From positions 1-64,000 of the forward strand of contig NZ_JBHTHA010000085.1 of assembly GCF_042676385.1 (NCBI RefSeq): 64,000 nucleotides of DNA, read 5' to 3'. Within the stretch, counting starts at the first letter, position 1. Each line of letters begins with the position of its first letter. The notes beneath the pieces are model-generated. The model did no database searches. It had not been told where the DNA came from and worked only from the letters and a program-made list of their open reading frames with translations. A program made the position numbers and the translations under genes. Below are positions 43,000 to 52,266 of the stretch, in pieces. Source of the stretch: Paenibacillus_E sp042676385. GTDB lineage: Bacteria > Bacillota > Bacilli > Paenibacillales > NBRC-103111.

Positions 43000-43006
43000 G
43001 AGAAAA

Positions 43007-43062
43007 AGGCTGTACCTGAAGCGGATCAAAGAATCCCTTGCAGGTACAGCCTCTTTTTTTGT
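43007..43062. terminator. Bidirectional terminator
   Basis: 12-bp perfect stem AGGCTGTACCTG/CAGGTACAGCCT then C and seven T, between YdcF and the convergent SDR gene. Confidence 0.85.
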
Positions 43063-43080
43063 TCATATGGTTTCCCTTCG

Positions 43081-43950
43081 CTAACCGTTCACGATAGTGC
43101 CGCCATTTACATGCAAGATTTGGCCTGCCATGTATGACGAGTCCTCGCAAGCGAGGAAGACATAACTAGGGGCCAGTTCCTTGGGCTGTCCCGCACGTTT
43201 CATTGGCGTATCCGAGCCGAATACGGCGACCTCTTCGGCTGCGAACGTTGAAGGGATTAGCGGTGTCCAGATCGGCCCTGGAGCCACACCGTTTACGCGA
43301 ATGCCCCGCGGATTCAGTTGAAGCGACAGGGAGCGAGTGAACGCAACGATAGCTCCTTTGGTTGAGGCGTAGTCTATTAACTGTTCATGACCGTGATATG
43401 CGGTGATGGAGGCCGTGTTAATAATGGCGCTCCCCTGTTTCAGATGGGGTAGCGCGGCTTTCGTTAAATAAAACAAAGAGAACAGATTCGTGCGGAACGT
43501 TCGCTCCAACTGTTGCGAAGTAATGTACTCGATGCTTGCCTGTGGATGCTGTTCAGCCGCATTGTTGACCAAAATATCCAGTTTACCGAACTGTTTAACG
43601 GCTTGATCAATGATTTGCTTGCAGAAGCTCTCATCTCCGATGTCGCCTGCCACATGGAGGCATTTACGTCCTTCGGCTTCGACCTGGCGGTGCGTTTCTT
43701 CGGCATCGCCGTGTTCGTTCAAGTACACGAGAACGACATCCGCGCCTTCTTTGGCATAAGCAATCGCAATCGCCCGACCGATGCCGCTGTCACCTCCGGT
43801 GATGAGCGCAACTTTGTCTTTCAGTTTGCCGGCGGGCTTATATTGGGCATCCTCAAAGACCGGCCGCGGATTCATTTGCGACTCAATGCCCGGCTGTTGA
43901 TTCTGGTGCTGGGCCGGAAATACCGGCTTTGTTGGTGTAGCTGTTGCCAT
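43081..43950 (-). CDS. SDR-family oxidoreductase (YhdF/YhxD-like)
   Basis: About 289 residues. An N-terminal Pro/Gln-rich extension (NQQPGIESQMNPRP) precedes TGGDSGIGRAIAIAYAKEGAD; NNAAEQHPQASIEYI, active site with YASTKGAI, and VNGVAPGPIWTPLIPSTF. The extension and the loop words are typical of the general-stress-type oxidoreductases YhdF/YhxD/GsiB-neighbour group in Bacillota. Cytoplasmic NAD(P)H enzyme; substrate unknown. Confidence 0.9.
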   Translation of the reverse strand: MATATPTKPVFPAQHQNQQPGIESQMNPRPVFEDAQYKPAGKLKDKVALITGGDSGIGRAIAIAYAKEGADVVLVYLNEHGDAEETHRQVEAEGRKCLHVAGDIGDESFCKQIIDQAVKQFGKLDILVNNAAEQHPQASIEYITSQQLERTFRTNLFSLFYLTKAALPHLKQGSAIINTASITAYHGHEQLIDYASTKGAIVAFTRSLSLQLNPRGIRVNGVAPGPIWTPLIPSTFAAEEVAVFGSDTPMKRAGQPKELAPSYVFLACEDSSYMAGQILHVNGGTIVNG

Positions 43951-44004
43951 GGTGTAAAGCTCCTTTCATCCTAACCGGTTTCCTTGTTAGGATGATGCAA
44001 GGGG

Positions 44005-44787
44005 CTACAAATCATACTTAATCCGGTAATGGTAGCCATAAAGCGACTGGTAACCCAATTTTTCATATAAATTCACAGCGGGCTTATTGCCGGCGATAAC
44101 TTGCAGATATTGCTTGGTAGCTCCTTGTTCCAAGCTCCAAGCGGTGAGCGCATGCATCAACGAATAACCAATTCCTTGTCCGCGGCTTGCTTCACTCACG
44201 ACAACATTCACAAAGCCAGCCCAGCCCTCCTCAAGTATCATCGTCCCCACAGCAACCGATTCTCCGTTCTGCAGTAATCGCACAAATCCTTTGGTTGCGG
44301 GCATACGTTCAAACAATCCGGTGTAGAACGCTGCCCGATCCTGAGGGTATTGTTCCAGCTTAATAAATGCCTCGAACCAAGCTTCATCGGCTTGATGCGA
44401 CCACTTGGCCTCAACGGGAATTGATGCTTTTTTAAGTAAAGCTTCCTGTGCTTTCTTACGAACTTCCTGACTGTCAGCAGTCATAAAGAGACATGGAGTA
44501 TCTGCTTCATATCCGTTATCAGCAAGCTGTTTATCCAAACCCTCAGGCGATGCGCCACTAACATGAAACAAGGACGGTAAGCCGCGTTCCTTATAAAATT
44601 GTTCTGCTTTCTGCAGCCAAGCAGGATCATTCGGGTAGTCCCCGATGGCCAATATACTGTTTGCACGCTTCGTCACGCCTTGCGATTCTCGCAGCAGCCA
44701 GTTATCAATTATAGAAGTTGATTCAGCAGGCCATGTACGTGCGGCGATCTCATCCATCTCAATAAATGGCGTTCTATTTTGGTTCAT
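44005..44787 (-). CDS. GNAT-family N-acetyltransferase
   Basis: About 260 residues from ATG 44787 (SD GGGGGA). Two GNAT-like halves: an N-terminal ARTWPAESTSIIDNWLLRES region and a C-terminal acetyl-CoA-binding part with NVVVSEASRGQGIGYSLMHAL (Q/RxxGxG/A motif) and NLYEKLGY. Typical of the two-domain Bacillota GNATs. Substrate unknown. Confidence 0.85.
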   Translation of the reverse strand: MNQNRTPFIEMDEIAARTWPAESTSIIDNWLLRESQGVTKRANSILAIGDYPNDPAWLQKAEQFYKERGLPSLFHVSGASPEGLDKQLADNGYEADTPCLFMTADSQEVRKKAQEALLKKASIPVEAKWSHQADEAWFEAFIKLEQYPQDRAAFYTGLFERMPATKGFVRLLQNGESVAVGTMILEEGWAGFVNVVVSEASRGQGIGYSLMHALTAWSLEQGATKQYLQVIAGNKPAVNLYEKLGYQSLYGYHYRIKYDL

Positions 44788-44943
44788 GCTACGGTCCCCC
44801 CAATGATCATAAAATAATATAAATAAATATACAAAAATATGAATAATAATACAATCAATCATTTGAAGAAAGTGGCAAAAAATTGCTCTTTATTGTAAGC
44901 TATGGGTACCATAGATGCAAGTGTTGGCTGGAGGGATAAGAGC

Positions 44944-45345
44944 TTGGAAATTACGATACGCAAAGCAAAGGCTGAGGATTATGATGCCGTGAATGCCATC
45001 ATTCGGTTCGGTCAGGAAGAGCATGCCGAAGCGCTCCCTCATCTGTTCGCACGCTTGGATCGCGTTGTCGCGATGAGCTGGTACCGCAGTTTTTCGGATC
45101 AACTTAACAAAGTCATTCTTGTTGCCGAAATCGCCGCACAACTTGTCGGGGTCGCTATGCTGGAATTGAAAAAAAGTCCGCCGTACGATGCGCTCGTCCC
45201 GCGCACTTATGCTTATATGAACGAATTGGCTGTAGCTCCCGCCTATCAAAGGCAAGGCATTGGTACGAAACTGTATGAAGCATCCTTACAATGGGCACAA
45301 GAGCACGGTGCATCATCTTTGGAATTGAACGTTTGGGAATTTTAA
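44944..45345 (+). pseudogene. GNAT N-acetyltransferase truncated by a frameshift
   Basis: About 133 residues from TTG 44944 (SD GGAGGG). Acetyl-CoA motif VAPAYQRQGIGTKLYEASL is present, but the frame ends at LELNVWEF. In the +1 frame the missing end continues FNSRAIAFYHSLGM to a TAA at 45419, exactly the GNAT C-terminal strand expected. One surplus T in the run at 45341-45345 accounts for it, so the gene is recently inactivated or the base is a sequencing error. Confidence 0.75.
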
Positions 45346-45448
45346 TTCGCGCGCAATCGCTTTTTACCATTCCCTGGGCATGTCCACTTTGAACCGAACA
45401 ATGACATTCCCTTTATCCTAACAATGAACGAATAAGGAGCTAATAACG

Positions 45449-46450
45449 ATGTTATTTATAAATAATGAAAATATTACGGATCCTAGAGTGAATCTGGCCC
45501 TTGAAGAGTATGCGCTTAGACATTTGCCGGCGGATGAGAACTATCTGCTTTTCTATATCAACGAACCGTCCATCATTATCGGTAAAAACCAAAATACGAT
45601 CGAGGAAATCAACCCTGAGTATGTCAAAGAGCAAGGACTGCACGTCGTTCGCCGCCTTTCCGGCGGGGGTGCGGTTTATCATGATCTAGGCAACCTGAAC
45701 TTCAGTTTTATTACCAAGGATGACGGCAATTCTTTTCACAATTTTCAAAAGTTCACAGAACCCGTCGTTGCAGCACTTCGCAATTTAGGCGTTGAAGCGG
45801 CCTTATCGGGACGCAATGATATTCAGGTTGGCGAACGCAAAATATCCGGCAATGCGCAGTTCGCGACGAAAGGAAGAATGTTTAGCCATGGGACGCTGCT
45901 GTTTAATTCCGAAATTGAGAATGTTGTAAGGGCATTAAAGGTTAACCCTGATAAAATTCAGTCCAAAGGCATTAAATCCATTCGCAGCAGAGTCGCTAAC
46001 ATCACTGAGTTTCTTCAACATCCAATCACGATTGAACAATTCCGCAAAAAGCTGCTGGAATCCATATTTGGCACCGAAGAAGCTCGGGTTCCGCATTACA
46101 AGCTAACCGCCGAGGACTGGGGCCGTATTCATGAACTATCAACGGAACGGTACCAGAATTGGGATTGGAACTATGGTAAATCGCCTAAGAGCACCATTCA
46201 AAGCTCCAAACGTTTTGAAGGCGTTGGGACGCTGGATATACGCATGGATATTGAAGGCGGCCATATCAATAATATGAAAATTTACGGTGACTTTTTCGGA
46301 GCTTACGATGTAGCGGAAATAGAGGACTTGCTTCGCGGCGCGCGTTATGAGGAGTCTGCAATTCGTGAACGATTAGCCGGTGTTGAGCTTCGCCGCTACT
46401 TCGGGGCATCGGATCCGGAGGCATTCGTGGATTTGTTGCTGTTCACTTGA
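45449..46450 (+). CDS. lplJ: Lipoate--protein ligase (LplJ)
   Basis: About 333 residues, SD AGGAG. LLFYINEPSIIIGKNQNTIEEIN, the RRLSGGGAVYHDLGNLNFSF active-site block and KISGNAQF identify the LplJ/LplA group, which attaches free lipoate to E2 subunits of 2-oxoacid dehydrogenases using ATP. Complete length, single gene. Confidence 0.95.
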   Translation: MLFINNENITDPRVNLALEEYALRHLPADENYLLFYINEPSIIIGKNQNTIEEINPEYVKEQGLHVVRRLSGGGAVYHDLGNLNFSFITKDDGNSFHNFQKFTEPVVAALRNLGVEAALSGRNDIQVGERKISGNAQFATKGRMFSHGTLLFNSEIENVVRALKVNPDKIQSKGIKSIRSRVANITEFLQHPITIEQFRKKLLESIFGTEEARVPHYKLTAEDWGRIHELSTERYQNWDWNYGKSPKSTIQSSKRFEGVGTLDIRMDIEGGHINNMKIYGDFFGAYDVAEIEDLLRGARYEESAIRERLAGVELRRYFGASDPEAFVDLLLFT

Positions 46451-46546
46451 GTTACTTTTGATATGATTTGCTCCAGCAGCAGCTCCCGATTTCCCGGGAA
46501 AGCGCAGGAACTGACAAGAAATGCGGTCTATAGGAGGCATAAGAAG

Positions 46547-47293
46547 ATGCAAAATTATCATGGAAAAGTTGCTGTTATTACGGGAGCTGCGAGCGGCATT
46601 GGTCGAACGCTTGCCATAACCTATGCGCAGCATGGTGCTGTTGTTGTGCTTATCGATAAGGATGAGGCTGGGCTACGGCAACTGCAGAAACATCTTGATG
46701 AAACCGGATCCCAATCGAAGATTTACACACTTGATCTTAGTGAATCCAGCGGCATTGAAACCGTGATGCGCGATATTCAGACTAAACTAGGAAGGATCGA
46801 TCTGCTCATCAATAATGCCGGCCTCGGAATTTGGAAATCTCCTTATGAGCTCACTATCGAGGATTGGGATTATGTGCTGGGTACAAATCTGAGAGGTACG
46901 TTCCTGTGTTCGAGAGAAGCGGCCAAAATTATGAAGACGCATGGTGGAGGGTCGATCGTTAACATCTCATCCACGCGCGCTTTGATGTCCGAGCCTCATT
47001 CAGAGGCTTATGCGGCTTCCAAAGGCGGTATTTTATCGTTAACGCATGCACTGGCTGTTTCTCTGGGTCCTGATCACATTACCGTGAATGCGATATGTCC
47101 AGGCTGGATCGAAAATGGGGATTACAGCCAGCTGCGTCCGGAGGATCATAAGCAGCATCCAGCACAACGGGTCGGAAAACCAGAGGACATTGCCCGCGCC
47201 TGTTTGTACTTGACGGATCCTGCAAATGATTTTGTGACGGGTACAGAGATCACGATTGACGGCGGCATGACGAAGAAAATGATGTATATCTAA
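46547..47293 (+). CDS. SDR-family oxidoreductase
   Basis: About 248 residues from ATG 46547 (SD AGGAGG). TGAASGIGRTLAI, INNAGLGIW, catalytic YAASKGGIL and a final ITIDGGM. Classical SDR, substrate unknown. 20 bp upstream of an esterase gene, so possibly one operon. Confidence 0.9.
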   Translation: MQNYHGKVAVITGAASGIGRTLAITYAQHGAVVVLIDKDEAGLRQLQKHLDETGSQSKIYTLDLSESSGIETVMRDIQTKLGRIDLLINNAGLGIWKSPYELTIEDWDYVLGTNLRGTFLCSREAAKIMKTHGGGSIVNISSTRALMSEPHSEAYAASKGGILSLTHALAVSLGPDHITVNAICPGWIENGDYSQLRPEDHKQHPAQRVGKPEDIARACLYLTDPANDFVTGTEITIDGGMTKKMMYI

Positions 47294-47313
47294 TAGCGCA
47301 TAGGGGGAAGGCC

Positions 47314-48267
47314 ATGAACGCCATTAATAAAAGAATTAACGAACTTAACCTTTATGCGCCTAACATACAAAAACCCGCAGATTTATCTGATTTTTGGGAG
47401 CAAACCTTGTCGGTCGAAGATAAAGAGCCTCTCCGAATGGAGCTTTTGCCTGTAACTACAGCGATGAATCAGGTACGCGCGTTCAAATTAATCTATGAAG
47501 GGTATGCGAACACACCTATTCACAGCTGGTATCTGGTGCCGGAACTGGGGGGAAGCAAACCGCTACCCTGCATCGTAATGTTTCACGGCTATACGGGTTC
47601 CAAAGGAGAACCTGAAGATTATGCCGCTTGGCTGCTGATGGGGTACGCCGTACTTGCTATCGATATCCGTGGCCAGAGCGGAGAGACGGGTAACAAGCTC
47701 GCGCAGTCCTATGGCATGACTAAAGGTTGGGTCACTCAAGGCATTCTTGACCCGTATTCCTGCTATTACAAAGCATTGGCCATCGATGCCATCCGGGCCG
47801 TCCGTTGTGTGAAGCGGCAGCCGGAGGTCGACGCCGGCCGTATCATTGCCATGGGCGTCTCCCAAGGCGGAGGCTTGGCACTGCTCACATCTGCATTGGA
47901 GCCGAGTGTCTGTATGGTTGTAGCGGCCATTCCGAACATGTGCCATATGGACTACGGCTTGTTTCACTCAACCGGCTCATTAACTGAAATCGCACAGTTC
48001 GTCAGCCACGCTCCCGAGCGCCTGGAAAAGGTGCTGTCGACGCTGAGTTACTTTGATATCGTGAATCTGGCTGACCGCATCGAACAGCCCGTCTGGATGT
48101 CGGTAGGTCTCAAAGATACCGTTTGTTTGCCAGAGACCGTTTTTGCTGCCTACAACGAGATAGCCTCCTCAAACAAAGAGCTGCAGATCAATGCTTTTCT
48201 GGGACATGAGACCGTGCGGGGGCATAAGGCATTAGTGGATGCCTTTATGAAGAAACATTTGGGATAA
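47314..48267 (+). CDS. Acetylxylan esterase / cephalosporin-C deacetylase family hydrolase
   Basis: About 317 residues. The AXE1 family words are present: PIHSWYLVPE, MFHGYTGSKGEPEDY, DIRGQSG, and the nucleophile elbow MGVSQGGGLALL, with the late GHETVRGH carrying the catalytic His. Deacetylates oligosaccharides or related esters, cytoplasmic. Next to an SDR gene, suggesting a small catabolic pair. Confidence 0.9.
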   Translation: MNAINKRINELNLYAPNIQKPADLSDFWEQTLSVEDKEPLRMELLPVTTAMNQVRAFKLIYEGYANTPIHSWYLVPELGGSKPLPCIVMFHGYTGSKGEPEDYAAWLLMGYAVLAIDIRGQSGETGNKLAQSYGMTKGWVTQGILDPYSCYYKALAIDAIRAVRCVKRQPEVDAGRIIAMGVSQGGGLALLTSALEPSVCMVVAAIPNMCHMDYGLFHSTGSLTEIAQFVSHAPERLEKVLSTLSYFDIVNLADRIEQPVWMSVGLKDTVCLPETVFAAYNEIASSNKELQINAFLGHETVRGHKALVDAFMKKHLG

Positions 48268-48386
48268 GTGGAAACCCGCGTTCGGTTCATCCTAGAAATC
48301 ATAAAGAGTTGCGTCTAAGCGTAAGATGGATTAATGGGTACTTCGCTGAATGATGTGTCCACCAACAAGTAAACGAGGTGATCCTC

Positions 48387-49322
48387 ATGAGTGGTCGAAG
48401 CCTGCCATCGAGACAAATCAACATCGTGTTGCGGCAACCGGAACCTCACGCCTCGCAAACGGCGGAAGCCGAGCCACAACTGATCGGAAAGCGAACTCCG
48501 CAAGAAGGCCCGTTATCTGACATTTTCAAAGAGTTGAATCAAATGATAGGTCTCGATAATGTTAAAGAATTGGTTCATGAAATCTACGCGCTGCTGCAAA
48601 TCTCACATTTTCGCGCAGAGGCGGGTTTGACCAGTAACTCTCACGTCTATCATATGATTTTCAAAGGAAGTCCGGGTACGGGGAAAACGACCGTGGCACG
48701 GCTGATGGGGCGCATGTTTCACGCAATGGGCGTGCTCAGCAAAGGGCATTTTATTGAAGTGGAGCGCGCGGATCTGGTCGGCGAGTATATTGGTCATACC
48801 GCGCTCAAGACGCGTGAGCTCATCAAGAAGGCGATGGGTGGTATTTTGTTTATTGATGAAGCCTACAGCTTGGCGCGAGGCGGTGACAAAGACTTCGGCA
48901 AGGAATCGATCGATGCGCTTGTCAAAGGGATGGAGGATAAGAAGAACGACTTTATATTAATTTTAGCCGGTTATAGTGAAGAAATGGAACAATTTTTGGC
49001 CACGAATCCCGGATTGCCTTCCCGCTTTCCGATTCAGGTTGATTTCGAAGATTATCATATTGATCAACTTATCCAGATTACGGAGCTTATGGCGAAGGAG
49101 AGGGAATATGTGCTGCTTCCGCAAACCATCGTGAAGTTAAAGCAGCATTTAACGGAAGAAAAGGCGGTGACCTGGAGAGCGTTCAGCAACGCGAGGTACG
49201 TTCGCAATATTTTGGAAAAATCGATGCGGCATCAGGCAGTCCGTTTGCTTAGTCAATACGTTAACACGCCGTCTAAGGCAGAACTGATGTCCATCCGTCC
49301 TGAAGATTTAAAAATTAAATAA
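48387..49322 (+). CDS. spoVK: Stage V sporulation protein K (AAA+ ATPase)
   Basis: About 311 residues from ATG 48387 (SD ACGAGGTG). Walker A GSPGTGKTT (~89), LVGEYIGHTALKT, Walker B GGILFIDEAYSLARGG, RFPIQVDFEDY and sensor-2-like NARYVRNILEKS. CbbX/SpoVK-type AAA+ protein needed late in sporulation in the mother cell; homolog location between hfq and hflX agrees with Bacillus. Confidence 0.93.
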   Translation: MSGRSLPSRQINIVLRQPEPHASQTAEAEPQLIGKRTPQEGPLSDIFKELNQMIGLDNVKELVHEIYALLQISHFRAEAGLTSNSHVYHMIFKGSPGTGKTTVARLMGRMFHAMGVLSKGHFIEVERADLVGEYIGHTALKTRELIKKAMGGILFIDEAYSLARGGDKDFGKESIDALVKGMEDKKNDFILILAGYSEEMEQFLATNPGLPSRFPIQVDFEDYHIDQLIQITELMAKEREYVLLPQTIVKLKQHLTEEKAVTWRAFSNARYVRNILEKSMRHQAVRLLSQYVNTPSKAELMSIRPEDLKIK

Positions 49323-49332
49323 TCGTGTGAAG

Positions 49333-49368
49333 AAGCTGTTCAACCATGGGGTTGGACAGCTTTTTTTG
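49333..49368 (+). terminator. Rho-independent terminator
   Basis: Stem AAGCTGTTCAACC/GGTTGGACAGCTT then seven T after spoVK. Confidence 0.85.
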
Positions 49369-49419
49369 AATATTGTTGATCAAAGGATTAGGGGAGACGA
49401 TTGTTTTTAAGAAAACCAA

Positions 49420-49479
49420 TTGACAGATCGGCGCAAATGAGTAAAATAAACAGAGTGGTCATTGATAATGATTATCAAT
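49420..49479 (+). promoter_or_regulatory. Promoter and Fur box of efeUOB
   Basis: TTGACA at 49420-49425, 16-bp spacer, TAAAAT at 49442-49447. Centred about 16 bp downstream of the expected start is ATTGATAAT-G-ATTATCAAT (49461-49479), a perfect 9-1-9 palindrome matching the Fur consensus. Predicts repression by Fur-Fe when iron is plentiful. Confidence 0.85.
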
Positions 49480-49521
49480 ATTAAATTAGTTCGTATTACT
49501 TGATATAGGGAACGGTGATTT

Positions 49522-51012
49522 ATGCGAAAAGTTATGATAATCAGTTGGATAGCAATGCTCATGCTTCTCTCTTTCCCGCTTGCCGCAGGGGCACAAGCTG
49601 AGGATGATTTAAAGAAAGCCGACCAAGGCATTCAACAAGCCATTCAATTGGCGGAGGGCGGTAAGTTGGATGATGCCGCCAAGTTGTTTGACACGTTCCA
49701 AACCACATGGTTGTCATATGAGTCCGGCATTAAGTCCAAATCTTTGGCGGCTTACCAAAAGATCGAGGCCGCGATGGGCGAAGTATCTTTCGCAACCTTG
49801 AAGCAGCCGATCGACCAGGCCAAAATGGTTGCAAGCTTGAAGCAGCTTCACGATTTAAATCAAAGCTTCATCTCAGGTAAACTCGATGTGTTCGGTGAGG
49901 TCAGCAAGAGCTCCGAACCAGTCACGATTGCTACGCTTGTCACATTGCTCGAGAAAGCATCGGATCAATTAAAGCACCAAGATGTTGAAGGCGCTAGAGC
50001 TAATATTCAAACACTGCGCAGCTCTTGGCTTCAAATTGAAAGCATCGTACTTACGCAGTCTTCTGCCGTTTATACATCTATGGAAAGAGACATGGTTACC
50101 GCGTATGCGCAATTGACGGCTAGCCCCGTACAATCCGCGGAAGCTGCAGCAACGATCCAACGTATGCATGCTGAGCTTGGACCTTTAGCAGGCAAAACTA
50201 GTTATACGATGTTGGATGCGACAACCATTTTATTGAGAGAAGGCCTTGAAGCGCTGTTAGTCGTCATTGCGCTGCTCGGATTTCTGAATAAATCGGGACA
50301 TGGCGATAAAAAGCGATGGATTTGGGTTGGCGTTGGCAGTGGTCTTCTGGTCAGCATCCTGCTTGGAATCGTCGTTCAACAGTTATTCTCCACCAGCGCT
50401 TTTGGCAACAACAATTTCTTAATCGCAGGTTGTACGGGTATTTTTGCTGCGGTCATGCTGCTTTACATGAGTTATTGGTTGCACAGTAAATCCAATGTCT
50501 CGAATTGGCAACAGTACATACGCGATCAGAGCGTGAAGGCGCTGGCCACAGGCAGTCTGGTTTCGCTAAGCGTGCTGGCTTTTCTAGCTGTATTTAGAGA
50601 AGGAACAGAAACGGTATTATTTATGATCGGCATGGCCTCTTCCATATCGATCGGCTCTTTGCTTGGCGGAATTGCTATCGGTGCAGGCATACTCATCATC
50701 GTTGCCTTCCTGATTTTGAAAATTGGCTTGCGCATTCCTATGCGCCCATTTTTCCTCATTTCTAGCTTATTTGTCTTCTATCTCTGCTTCAAATTCGCCG
50801 GCATGGGCATTCATGGCTTACAATTAGCCGGTTATATGCCCGCGACAACAGCTACTTGGCTGCCAAGTTGGGATGCTATCGCTTTGTACCCGACGCTCGA
50901 GAGTGCAATTCCTCAATTTGCACTTCTGGCATCCGCATTGTTCGCCGTATTATGGGAACGACGCAAAACGATTCAATTTAAAAAAACGGCGCTATCCATT
51001 AAAGAAAATTAA
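49522..51012 (+). CDS. efeU: Ferrous iron permease EfeU (FTR1 family)
   Basis: About 496 residues. Signal peptide, then a helical extracytoplasmic domain (~30-230), then seven membrane helices with the two iron-binding REGLEALL and REGTETVLF motifs. This N-terminally extended form is the Gram-positive EfeU/YwbL type. Imports Fe after oxidation by the partner proteins EfeO and EfeB encoded next. Controlled by the Fur box upstream. Confidence 0.93.
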   Translation: MRKVMIISWIAMLMLLSFPLAAGAQAEDDLKKADQGIQQAIQLAEGGKLDDAAKLFDTFQTTWLSYESGIKSKSLAAYQKIEAAMGEVSFATLKQPIDQAKMVASLKQLHDLNQSFISGKLDVFGEVSKSSEPVTIATLVTLLEKASDQLKHQDVEGARANIQTLRSSWLQIESIVLTQSSAVYTSMERDMVTAYAQLTASPVQSAEAAATIQRMHAELGPLAGKTSYTMLDATTILLREGLEALLVVIALLGFLNKSGHGDKKRWIWVGVGSGLLVSILLGIVVQQLFSTSAFGNNNFLIAGCTGIFAAVMLLYMSYWLHSKSNVSNWQQYIRDQSVKALATGSLVSLSVLAFLAVFREGTETVLFMIGMASSISIGSLLGGIAIGAGILIIVAFLILKIGLRIPMRPFFLISSLFVFYLCFKFAGMGIHGLQLAGYMPATTATWLPSWDAIALYPTLESAIPQFALLASALFAVLWERRKTIQFKKTALSIKEN

Positions 51013-51034
51013 ACCAAGTGAGGGAAACCATACC

Positions 51035-52243
51035 ATGAACAAACGTAATCAACTCATCGTACTAACTGCTGCAATCACGCTCGTACTTGCCGGTTGCGGC
51101 AAAGCGGCCACTCCGGCGCCCGCATCCACAGCGACGCCAGTCGAGAGTCCATCTTCAAGCGCAACCACAGTTTCGGCAAAAGAAGGAGCAGCGGCGTTTC
51201 TCAAAACGATCGATGGTTTGAAAGGGCAATTAGACCAGAAGAAAGTAAATGATCCGAAGAAGCAATCGGAAACGCTGGAAGATGAATGGGCAAGCTTCGA
51301 GGATGAAATTAAAGCGAAATATCCGGAGTCTTATGTGAAAGTCGAGAAATATTTAACGCCGCTTGAAGCGGGATTGAAACAAGATCAGGTTGATATTAGC
51401 CTTTTAACGACACTGAATGATGGCTTGAAAGCTGCAGTAACAGAAGTGAGCAATCTCCTGAATGAAAATAAAGGAGCAGTTGACCACGCGACTATTTCCG
51501 GGTCCAAAGAGCTGCAAGACGCTGCGAAAGCTTATAATCAATACGTTCAAGACCAAGGCAAGCAATTGGTTACTTCATTGGAACAATTGAACGCAGCTGT
51601 GAAAAGCGGCGATCTGAAAAAGGCACAAGAATCCTATGTACAAGCACGCATGCCTTATGAGAGAATTGAACCTATTATTGAGAGATTCAAAGAATTAGAT
51701 GGCGTGATGGATGCTCGTGTGGATGATTTTAAAAATGAGAGTGATCCGGAATTTACAGGCTATCACCGTATTGAGCATCTTCTTTTTGTCAAACAAGCAG
51801 TTAAAGACGCTGAACCTTTCGCAGATCGTCTCCTGGAAGACGGCAAAAAAATGCAGCAAGAAATTGCAGGAACGAACATTGAAGCGTCCGATTTTATTAC
51901 AGGTGTGGGCGAGCTGATGGAAGAAGCGCAAACCAAGAAAATTACGGGTGAAGAGGAACGTTGGAGCGGTGCATCGGTTCCGGTCATTCGAGCCAACGTC
52001 GAGGGCGCTCAAGAAATATATACGCTCGTTAAAGACGAGCTGAAGAAGAAAGATGCCGCTCTTGATGAGAAAATTAGCAAAAGCTTAAATGCTGTTATTG
52101 AAGCGATGAACTCCATGTCACCTGCGGGAAACACATGGAACGATTTTAGCAAAATTGAAAAGTCCAAGCAGATTGATTTGAAAAATAAACTGGAAGCTCT
52201 GGCCGAACCATTGGTAAAAATGCCAGGGACCTTAGGTCAATAA
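51035..52243 (+). CDS. efeO: Iron-uptake lipoprotein EfeO
   Basis: About 402 residues, ATG 51035. Signal peptide with lipobox LAGCGK, Ala/Pro/Thr linker, then an imelysin-type domain with GYHRIEHLLF (HxxE motif). Helical metal-binding protein of the EfeUOB system, anchored outside the membrane and handing iron to EfeU. No cupredoxin module is visible. 22 bp after efeU and 23 bp before efeB. Confidence 0.93.
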   Translation: MNKRNQLIVLTAAITLVLAGCGKAATPAPASTATPVESPSSSATTVSAKEGAAAFLKTIDGLKGQLDQKKVNDPKKQSETLEDEWASFEDEIKAKYPESYVKVEKYLTPLEAGLKQDQVDISLLTTLNDGLKAAVTEVSNLLNENKGAVDHATISGSKELQDAAKAYNQYVQDQGKQLVTSLEQLNAAVKSGDLKKAQESYVQARMPYERIEPIIERFKELDGVMDARVDDFKNESDPEFTGYHRIEHLLFVKQAVKDAEPFADRLLEDGKKMQQEIAGTNIEASDFITGVGELMEEAQTKKITGEEERWSGASVPVIRANVEGAQEIYTLVKDELKKKDAALDEKISKSLNAVIEAMNSMSPAGNTWNDFSKIEKSKQIDLKNKLEALAEPLVKMPGTLGQ

Positions 52244-52266
52244 ACGATTAGAAGGGGAAGAAAGAA

